Shown here one piece after another: positions 33,739 through 39,357 of a stretch of 39,357 nt of DNA (positions are counted from its first letter, which is position 1; each line of letters begins with the position of its first letter). The DNA is from Candidatus Aminicenantota bacterium (lineage in GTDB: Bacteria; Acidobacteriota; Aminicenantia; UBA2199), in assembly GCA_018262835.1 (NCBI GenBank), contig JADFDP010000016.1, positions 1-39,357 on the forward strand, in the 5' to 3' direction. The notes under the pieces were generated by a model. That model saw nothing but the letters and a program-made list of their open reading frames with translations. It was not told the origin of the DNA and did no database searches. The position numbers and the translations under genes were made by a program.

Positions 33739-33823
33739 GCCGAAGTGGTGGAATTGGTAGACACGCCAGTTTCAGGTACTGGTGGGCATTACGCTCGCGG
33801 GGGTTCGAGTCCCCCCTTCGGCA
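33739..33823 (+). tRNA. tRNA-Leu, anticodon CAG
   Basis: An 85-base tRNA reads by eye. Acceptor stem GCCGAAG pairs with CTTCGGC, followed by discriminator A. The D arm holds GAATTGGTAGA between GTG and CAC. The anticodon stem CCAGT/ACTGG encloses loop TTCAGGT, giving anticodon CAG. A long class II variable arm with GGGC/GCTC follows, then T stem GGGGG/CCCCC with loop TTCGAGT. The long variable arm and discriminator A identify leucine. CCA is not encoded, so it must be added after transcription. Confidence 0.96.
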
Positions 33824-33894
33824 TATTTTACATTTTCTCGGGGCGAAACTCCTCGGATCCGGCAAATGACAATTTACGGCCAGCCAAATCCATC

Positions 33895-34503
33895 ATGAAC
33901 AAAGGAAGAGTAGCGGTTTTCCTGTCGGGCCGGGGAAGCAATTTCGCGGCCATGGTCCGCGCCTCCCGGAGCGCCAACGCCAACTTTTCGGTATGCTTGG
34001 TCATTTGCGACCGCAAGGACGCTCCGGGACTGAAAAAAGCCGCCCGTTTCAATATTCCCGCCCATTATATCAGCCCCAAGCAATTTCCCGACAAGGCCGC
34101 CTACGAAAATGAAATCTGCGCGCACTTGCAGCGTGAAAAAATAGAACTGATCTGCCTGGCCGGCTACATGCGCCTGGCCGGTCCCGTTCTGCTCACCCGC
34201 TATCCCTGGCGCATCATGAACATCCATCCCGCCCTTTTGCCCTCCTTCCCCGGACTGGACGCCCAGGAACAAGCATTGCGCTACGGCGTCAAGGTCAGCG
34301 GCTGCACGGTCCATTTCGTCGACGCCGGGACCGACAGCGGTCCGGTCATCGCCCAGCGGGCGGTCGCGGTCCGCGACGACGACAACGCCGTCACGCTCAG
34401 CAAAAGGATCCTGCGCCAGGAGCACCGCTTATATCCCTGGGCTATCCGCCAGTTTTTCGCCGGCCGCTTGCAAATTCGGGGCCGAAACGTTATCATTAAA
34501 TGA
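33895..34503 (+). CDS. purN: Phosphoribosylglycinamide formyltransferase
   Basis: Purine synthesis enzyme (202 aa) that moves a formyl group from 10-formyl-tetrahydrofolate to GAR. The start is ATG 33895 (NKGRVAVFLSGRGSNF), since the track start lies inside the tRNA. Conserved parts: SGRGSNFAAM phosphate loop, LAGYMRLAGPVLL, IMNIHPALLPSFPG with the catalytic Asn and His, and VSGCTVHFVDAGTDSGPVIAQ with the catalytic Asp. Normal length. No ribosome site is evident before the ATG, which lies 71 bases after the tRNA, so read-through from the tRNA promoter may drive it. Confidence 0.93.
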   Translation: MNKGRVAVFLSGRGSNFAAMVRASRSANANFSVCLVICDRKDAPGLKKAARFNIPAHYISPKQFPDKAAYENEICAHLQREKIELICLAGYMRLAGPVLLTRYPWRIMNIHPALLPSFPGLDAQEQALRYGVKVSGCTVHFVDAGTDSGPVIAQRAVAVRDDDNAVTLSKRILRQEHRLYPWAIRQFFAGRLQIRGRNVIIK

Positions 34504-34504
34504 A

Positions 34505-35059
34505 ATGAAAGCGAAAAACGCCGCTTGCCTGTTTCTGGCCCTGGCCGCTTTTGCCGGCGCAGCCGATTTCTCCCTGGACAAAGCCAGAAGGATAGACAAC
34601 TTCCTGTCGCGGATCGCCGTCCGCCGCCAGCCGGGCCTTTTCCTTAAAAAAAAGGCCTTCAGCGAAAGCGAATTGAATTCATACCTGAACCTGATATACG
34701 TTAAAAAATATGCCCCGGAAGTGTCCTCAATCGAGCTGCGCCTAAAAGACAAGAACCGGGTCAGCGGCACTCTCAAGCTAAAGCTGGCCGGTGAAAAATA
34801 CGCCGCCGTGCCCCAGTTCCTGCGCGACGTGGAGGTCAGCTTCAGCGGAAAATTCGAGTGCAGCAACTACCACATGCGCTACGCCTTTTCGGAACTGGTC
34901 ATCAACCGCAGCCGTTTTTCTCCCGATGTCCTCGATGAAGCGTTCAGCGCGGCCCAATTCAACTCCAAGACCAAGAAATCCATCTTCGATTGGTTTACCT
35001 TGCTGCCGGGCCTGAAAAACGTGCAGAGCACCGAAAAAACCATTTTTTTCTACTATTGA
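34505..35059 (+). CDS. Small secreted protein of unknown function
   Basis: Not recognised (184 aa). A signal peptide (KAKNAACLFLALAAFAGAAD) points to export. The mature part is basic with SESELNSYLNLIY, then beta-rich VSSIELRLKDKNRVSGTLKLKLAG and VEVSFSGKFECSNYHMRYAF, a pattern seen in LPS- or lipid-binding periplasmic proteins but too weak to name. One base after purN and overlapping recG by 4 bases, so it is part of that operon. Confidence 0.7.
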   Translation: MKAKNAACLFLALAAFAGAADFSLDKARRIDNFLSRIAVRRQPGLFLKKKAFSESELNSYLNLIYVKKYAPEVSSIELRLKDKNRVSGTLKLKLAGEKYAAVPQFLRDVEVSFSGKFECSNYHMRYAFSELVINRSRFSPDVLDEAFSAAQFNSKTKKSIFDWFTLLPGLKNVQSTEKTIFFYY

Positions 35060-37092
35060 CCATCACCCTGGATACCCCGGTTGAGCAGATCAAGGGCATT
35101 GGCCCAAGTTATGCCGACATCCTGCGCCGCCGCGACATGGCCACGGCCGGGGACCTGCTGCTGCATTTTCCCGAAACCTACCTGGACCTCTCCAAAATCG
35201 AAGGATCCCCCCTCCCCGGCCGGGAAGGTCTCTATGCCTTCACCGTCGGCCGCATCCGGGTGAGCCGCAATTTCAAAAAAAGATCCTCCCTGCTCACGGC
35301 CCAGGGCGAGATCGGCGGCCGGCCGGTCACCCTGGTTTTTTTCAACCAGCCTTACCTGCTGGAGACCCTGCGCCAAAAAGACCTGGCGTGCGTTTACGGC
35401 CGCATCGAAGCGCGCGAGGGCAAGTGGCAGCTGGTCAATCCGCTGCTGGTGCCGGAGGACCAGGCCGGTGGGATTCTCCCCCGTTACCGGCCACTGGCTT
35501 CGCTGAAGGCCGGAACGCTGCGCAAGATCATCGCCGGCATGCTCGCCTCCTGGCAGGATGAAAGGGAAACGCTGCCCGACATGGCCATGCGCCGGCACCG
35601 CTTTCCCGGCCAAACGGCCGCCCTGCGCGCCATCCACCAGCCGCAGACCCTGGACCGGGAGCACATTGAAAAAATGAAAGAGCGGTTCATTTACTGCGAA
35701 TTCCTTTTTTTTCAGCTCGAGCTGCAATTCATCCGCGATCGTTTCCGCGAGCGCCGGCGGGTGCACCGCTACCGCTTTCGCGACGACCTGCGCCAGGACA
35801 TTGACCGCCTCCTGCCGTTCCGGCTCAGCGAGGAACAGGTCGCCGCGTTCAGCGAGATCGTCAACGACCTGGGCTCGCCGCAGACCATGCAGCGCCTGCT
35901 GCAGGGAGAGGTCGGCAGCGGCAAGACCATCGTAGCCTTCCTGGCTTTGCTTCTGGCCCGGGCCAACGGACACCAGGGAGCGTTCCTGGCTCCGACCGAG
36001 ATCCTGGCCCGCCAGCATTACCGGAACGCCTGCTCCTTTTTCGGCAGCGACGGCATTGCCCTGCTGACCGGCGGCTGCGAACCCCGCGCCAGGAAGGAGA
36101 TCCGGGCACGATTGGCCCAAGGAGAAATATCCCTGGTGTTCGGCACCCACGCCCTGATCGGCGAAAGCATCGTTTTCAAGAATCTGGCCCTGGTGGTCAT
36201 CGACGAGCAGCACCGCTTCGGCGTGGCCCAGCGGGCCGCTTTGTTTTTCAAGAGCCGGGCCGCCGACCTGCTGGTCACCACCGCCACACCCATTCCCCGC
36301 ACCATGCTGCTGGCCCTGTACAATGACCTGTCCGTATCCACCTTGAAGAAGCCTTTATCAGGACGGCTGCCGGTCACAACCCGGATCATCGCCGCCGCGG
36401 ACCGAGCCGCTTTCTACCGGCGGTTGAAAGCGGAACTGGAGCGCGGGCGCAAAGGCTATGTCATCCTGCCTCTGATTGAAAAATCAGAACAGTATCCCGA
36501 TCTGCGCTCGCTCCAGGAAGAGGCGGCGGAGGGTAAAACCCGCTGGCCAGGCATTTCCCAAGCCGCCATTTCAGGCAAAAGCACCCCGGAACAGAAGGAG
36601 CGGGCGTTGAAGCTGTTCAGCAAAGGCAGCGTCCGCCTGCTGCTGGCCACCACCGTGGTCGAAGTGGGCATCGATGTTCCCGACGCCACCTTCATGGTCA
36701 TCGAAAATGCGGACCGCTATGGTCTGGCGCAATTGCACCAGCTGCGCGGCCGGGTGGGACGCGGGATTGAAAAGTCGCATTGTTTTTTGATCGAGTCACC
36801 CCGCCCGACCCAAAGCGGCAAGCTGCGCCTGCGGGCCGTAGCCGCCAATCAAGACGGTTTTGCCCTCGCGGAGATGGATCTGGAGCTTCGCGGCGGCGGC
36901 GTGATCGCCGGCCTGGAGCAGGCCGGGGAACTGGATTTCAGGTTGGCGGACATTAAAAAGGATTACCGGCTTTTGCAGGAAGCGCAAACCGACGCCCGCC
37001 GGCTCCTGCAGAACCGGGAATTGCAAAACAGCCACGTGAAAAAATTTTTGGCGGCCCTGGCCGCGAAGATCAAGAATCTGAGTTTCAGTTGA
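35056..37092 (+). CDS. recG: ATP-dependent DNA helicase RecG
   Basis: Branch-migrating helicase (678 aa) acting on stalled forks and Holliday junctions. The start is TTG 35056, overlapping the previous stop (TTGA), because the protein then begins with ITLDTPVEQIKGIGPSYADIL, the standard RecG N-terminus; the track start lies inside the previous gene. The wedge domain (~60-160) is followed by helicase motifs: GEVGSGKT (I), PTEILARQH (Ia), DEQHRFG (II), TATPIPRT (III), VVEVGIDVPDATFMVIENADRYGLAQLHQLRGRVGRG (V-VI, quoted in parts by family order). The C-terminal TRG region is present. Length is normal. Confidence 0.95.
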   Translation: MTITLDTPVEQIKGIGPSYADILRRRDMATAGDLLLHFPETYLDLSKIEGSPLPGREGLYAFTVGRIRVSRNFKKRSSLLTAQGEIGGRPVTLVFFNQPYLLETLRQKDLACVYGRIEAREGKWQLVNPLLVPEDQAGGILPRYRPLASLKAGTLRKIIAGMLASWQDERETLPDMAMRRHRFPGQTAALRAIHQPQTLDREHIEKMKERFIYCEFLFFQLELQFIRDRFRERRRVHRYRFRDDLRQDIDRLLPFRLSEEQVAAFSEIVNDLGSPQTMQRLLQGEVGSGKTIVAFLALLLARANGHQGAFLAPTEILARQHYRNACSFFGSDGIALLTGGCEPRARKEIRARLAQGEISLVFGTHALIGESIVFKNLALVVIDEQHRFGVAQRAALFFKSRAADLLVTTATPIPRTMLLALYNDLSVSTLKKPLSGRLPVTTRIIAAADRAAFYRRLKAELERGRKGYVILPLIEKSEQYPDLRSLQEEAAEGKTRWPGISQAAISGKSTPEQKERALKLFSKGSVRLLLATTVVEVGIDVPDATFMVIENADRYGLAQLHQLRGRVGRGIEKSHCFLIESPRPTQSGKLRLRAVAANQDGFALAEMDLELRGGGVIAGLEQAGELDFRLADIKKDYRLLQEAQTDARRLLQNRELQNSHVKKFLAALAAKIKNLSFS

Positions 37093-38248
37093 GGCGGGGA
37101 TCCGGACAACTTCTGCCGCCGCCCGCACCCAGGTCGCCTCGGATCTGGCGGCAGATGATGACGGCGGGTTTTTCCTCCTGCTGCAAGCTCGCTTTGATGC
37201 GCCGGAACTCAGTCCGCATTCCCTCCCGCAGCCGGGGATTGTCCAGGATTTTTTTGATTTCCTCATAGATGCGCTCCGCCCGGCACTCTTTCTGGATCAA
37301 CTCCGCCGCCACCTGGCGCCCGGCCAGGATATTGACGATGGAATAGAGTCCGATCTTGACAAAGCGCCTGCCCAGCAGGTAAGTCAGGCGGTTGACGCGA
37401 TACACGGCGACAAAGGGCACCCCGAGCAAGGCCGCCTCCAGATTGGAGGTGCCGCAGGTGGTGATGACCGCATCGGCGGCGTTGAGCAGGTCGAAGCCCT
37501 GCTCCTGGTCCAGGATGCGGATATCCGAATCCAGCGCAGCGGCGGCCAGTTGCTCCGGGTGAATATTCTGCGCTTTCTGCAGAAATACCTTCAGGGGAAA
37601 CTCCCGGCGCAGCAGGCGCACGGCCCCCATGATCTCCGTCAGCAGCATGCGCACCTCTGCCTCGCGGCTGCCCGGCAGCAGCGCCAGCAGGATATCGCCC
37701 GCGGCCACGCCGTGGCGGCGGCGGAACGCCTCTCTGGGTTCGCTGACCTGCACTTCGGCCAGCAGCGGATGGCCGGTATAGGTAAAGGTCACCTTCTCCT
37801 TTTCGTAAATGGGCACCTCAAAAGGGAAAATGACAAACAGCCGGCTCACCCAGCGACGGATCTGCTCGACCCGGCCATAGCGCCAGGCCCAGACCGTGGG
37901 GCTGATGTAGTAGTAGACCGGGATGCCGGCCCGGCTCAGGCGGCGGGCCAGGCGCAGGTTGAAGTCGGGATAATCGATCAGCAGGGCGGCATCGGCCCGG
38001 CGCTCCAGCGCCCGGCGGAATACCAGGTTCAGCACCCGGCGGATGCGGAAAAGATGGGCCGCCACCTCGACAATGCCCACCACCGACAATGAGCGGTTGT
38101 GCACCAGGTTTTCGAAGCCGCTTGCAGCCAGCCGGTCACCGCCGATGCCCCAGAAATGGAAATTCCCGTAGGGGGCAAATTCCTTCATGACCTGCACGGC
38201 GTAGGTCTCGGCCGAATTCTCGGCCGCCACCAGCAGAATGTTTTTCAT
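37085..38248 (-). CDS. lpxB: Lipid-A-disaccharide synthase
   Basis: GT19 glycosyltransferase (387 aa) that makes the lipid A disaccharide at the inner membrane, so the cell has lipopolysaccharide. Recognised segments: GIGGDRLAASGFENLV, SLSVVGIVEVAAH, LLIDYPDFNLRLARRL, YYISPTVWAWRYGRV, LLPGSREAEV, CGTSNLEAALLGVPFVAVYRVN. The N-terminal GEASGD motif is changed to AENSAE, which is unusual. It starts one base inside the stop of the pilin-like gene (TAATG). Its end overlaps recG by 8 bases, tail to tail. No lpxA, C or D genes are seen. Confidence 0.88.
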   Translation of the reverse strand: MKNILLVAAENSAETYAVQVMKEFAPYGNFHFWGIGGDRLAASGFENLVHNRSLSVVGIVEVAAHLFRIRRVLNLVFRRALERRADAALLIDYPDFNLRLARRLSRAGIPVYYYISPTVWAWRYGRVEQIRRWVSRLFVIFPFEVPIYEKEKVTFTYTGHPLLAEVQVSEPREAFRRRHGVAAGDILLALLPGSREAEVRMLLTEIMGAVRLLRREFPLKVFLQKAQNIHPEQLAAAALDSDIRILDQEQGFDLLNAADAVITTCGTSNLEAALLGVPFVAVYRVNRLTYLLGRRFVKIGLYSIVNILAGRQVAAELIQKECRAERIYEEIKKILDNPRLREGMRTEFRRIKASLQQEEKPAVIICRQIRGDLGAGGGRSCPDPRLN

Positions 38249-38823
38249 TACCCGCCTTCGTACTGCAGTTCGGGCATTTTTTCATTTTCCTTTTCACCCA
38301 GGTAAAAGGCCCATTCGTTGTATTTCTTTTTTCCGCGGTATTCGCGGAAAGCCGTTTCCGGGGAAGTGGAGCATACGCCGACCAGTACGGCGCGGCCGAA
38401 GTAGGCCTTGGCCAGGTGCGCGGGGACGACCAGGAATTTCGCCCCGCCCGAGGATGTGTCCTGAAAGACCATGTCCCAGCGGCCGTCCACGCTGACCGGA
38501 TCGGGATAGAGCTGGCGCAGGAATTTTTCCAGGTGCAGGATCTCGAAATTCTGCGGATAGACGTTGTTGTGGCTCCTGACGTAAAAACCGATGGCGCTGA
38601 CGTACTGGCGGGCACGGAAGATCAGCTCTTCCTCGGCCTCACGCTGCATTTCCGTCTGCCAGAGCGGCACGGCCATGAGCATGAGCACGGTCAGCACCAC
38701 CACGGCGATCATCAGCACGATCATAACGTACCCCCCGCTCCGGGCATGGCCGGATGTCCTCCCGGCTCGGCCGCGGTGGCTCGGGGCCCCGTCTTTCACC
38801 GCTTGCCGCTTACCAATCGGCAT
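38248..38823 (-). CDS. Pilin/pseudopilin-like type II secretion protein
   Basis: Protein of 191 aa with a ~30-residue basic leader ending in RSGG, then a single hydrophobic helix (YVMIVLMIAVVVLTVLMLMAVPLW) and a hydrophilic domain beginning with a helix (QREAEEELIFRARQYVSAI). This is a pseudopilin layout with a possible prepilin peptidase site after GG. The usual Phe at +1 and Glu at +5 are absent, as in GspK-type minor pseudopilins. The C-terminal part contains FLVVPAHLAKAYFGRAVLVGVCS. It starts within the end of the GspG-like gene (14-base overlap). The start could be internal, but no better site was seen. Confidence 0.7.
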   Translation of the reverse strand: MPIGKRQAVKDGAPSHRGRAGRTSGHARSGGYVMIVLMIAVVVLTVLMLMAVPLWQTEMQREAEEELIFRARQYVSAIGFYVRSHNNVYPQNFEILHLEKFLRQLYPDPVSVDGRWDMVFQDTSSGGAKFLVVPAHLAKAYFGRAVLVGVCSTSPETAFREYRGKKKYNEWAFYLGEKENEKMPELQYEGG

Positions 38824-39202
38824 ATAGAGTGCCGTCCAGGGCCGTGGCCGTGGACAAACTTTTTACGTCCAGTACGCCCTGGTCTGCTTCGGGATCAAAA
38901 TCCTCGCCTTCCAGGGGTTCGGCCATGACCAGCTGCCATTCCCGGGTTTTGTTTATGGGGTCTAGCGGTATGTCGCGCAGGTAGCGGGCGGATACTAGGT
39001 CAGACAATGCGGCCGGATACTTTTTCTTGTCGAAATAATATTTGTTGATGGCGTCGCGCATCTGGAACAGGTTTTCCTTCAGGACCGCCTCCCTGGCCCG
39101 CAAAACCGAGTATTTGTACTGCGGCACCAGGATCGCCACCAGGATGCCGATCAAAGTGACAACGATCAGCACTTCGATCAGGGTAAAGCCTTTTTTTGCC
39201 AT
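38810..39202 (-). CDS. GspG/PilA-like prepilin
   Basis: Type IV pilin-like protein (130 aa). The class III leader MAKKG is cut before FTLIEVLIVVTLIGILVAILVP, with Phe +1 and Glu +5 in place, so prepilin peptidase should process it. The mature domain contains YYFDKKKYPAALSDLVSARYLRDIPLDP, close to the GspG 'HYPTxxQGLxxL...YLxxLPxDPW' region, which favours a type II secretion pseudopilin over a pilus subunit. ATG 39202 is used; the ORF-track start 39 codons upstream ignores the pilin leader. It begins directly after a -10 box. Two genes downstream is lpxB, possibly co-transcribed. Confidence 0.88.
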   Translation of the reverse strand: MAKKGFTLIEVLIVVTLIGILVAILVPQYKYSVLRAREAVLKENLFQMRDAINKYYFDKKKYPAALSDLVSARYLRDIPLDPINKTREWQLVMAEPLEGEDFDPEADQGVLDVKSLSTATALDGTLYADW

Positions 39203-39208
39203 GGTTTC

Positions 39209-39214
39209 ATTATA
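39209..39214 (-). promoter_or_regulatory. -10 box of the prepilin gene, possibly leaderless
   Basis: On the minus strand TATAAT (39214 to 39209), then GAAACC, then ATG 39202. No -35 hexamer is recognisable; its place is taken by an inverted repeat. No Shine-Dalgarno site is present. Confidence 0.5.
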
Positions 39215-39231
39215 GCAAAAAACGATATTTT

Positions 39232-39247
39232 TGCCTAAAAATAGGCA
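39232..39247. repeat. Inverted repeat at the -35 region of the prepilin promoter
   Basis: TGCCTA and TAGGCA form a perfect 6-base inverted repeat around AAAA. It sits 17 bases upstream of the -10 box, a place where an activator or repressor could bind. The remaining bases to the window end (39248-39357) show no gene that I can support. Confidence 0.5.
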
Positions 39248-39357
39248 GGCAAACAATTTCCCCAGGTCAGGACCGGGGCTAAAAAGCACTGCGGATCGCC
39301 CGCTTCGACCTGCCGGCAAAAATTATCCGAGCTTCTGCTTCCAGGCCTCAAAAAGCA

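Noticed and set aside
33745-33894. N-terminal extension of purN and of the PAP2 phosphatase from the ORF track
   Set aside because: Both extensions read through the tRNA-Leu gene; internal starts give normal N-termini.

Overview
The window looks like chromosomal DNA from a GC-rich, diderm, probably anaerobic bacterium. The evidence is LpxB, an outer-membrane beta-barrel protein, a TonB-family protein, a NIF-type Fe-S assembly pair (NifS/NifU) and a membrane-bound [NiFe]-hydrogenase. The gene mix would fit an Acidobacteriota/Aminicenantes-like lineage, but that placement is an impression from the proteins and was not tested. No rRNA, insertion sequence, phage gene or CRISPR array was seen. Almost all DNA is coding, genes often overlap by 1-14 bases, and several sigma70-type promoters with exact 17-base spacers can be read by eye.

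Region 1 (1-9312, + strand) is a dense operon for an energy-converting group 4 [NiFe]-hydrogenase built like respiratory complex I. It holds three antiporter-like subunits (the first cut by the window edge), then NuoJ-, K-, A-, B-, C-, D-, H- and I-like subunits and a HycI-type maturation endopeptidase. The catalytic subunit keeps all four Ni-binding cysteines and the small subunit has the hydrogenase-type CNGC motif, so this is a hydrogenase and not complex I. It carries an almost complete Nuo-type membrane arm including a NuoA homologue. Ferredoxin oxidation coupled to H2 formation and ion pumping is the likely job (inference).

Region 2 (9287-18316) holds, on the minus strand, a TonB-family protein and an M1-like metallopeptidase. 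A ResB/CcsA system II cytochrome c biogenesis pair and a lipoprotein of unknown function follow on the plus strand. A polytopic membrane protein lies on the minus strand behind a PAP2 protein that resembles sphingomyelin synthases.

Region 3 (18439-22607) is a redox/Fe-S cluster. A TetR regulator with its own promoter and a palindromic candidate operator precedes a 2x[4Fe-4S] protein, a cupin, NifS and a three-domain NifU. A PAS-PAS-GGDEF diguanylate cyclase and a secreted M28 peptidase follow, each with its own promoter.

Region 4 (25690-30110) is a ribosome/growth operon: rplU, rpmA, obgE, nadD, rsfS, a sigma54-activator-like AAA+ protein, rlmH and a DksA/TraR-type protein. The AAA+ protein has Asn-Gln in place of the Walker B Asp-Glu, an unexpected change that is the most pointed oddity in the window.

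Region 5 (30183-39357) contains an outer-membrane beta-barrel protein, a second PAP2 phosphatase, tRNA-Leu(CAG), purN, a small secreted protein and recG. On the minus strand a GspG-like prepilin, a second pilin-like protein and lpxB form an overlapping gene run. Three minus-strand genes (M1-like peptidase, beta-barrel protein, prepilin) have a -10 box only 6-7 bases before the start codon, which suggests leaderless mRNAs.
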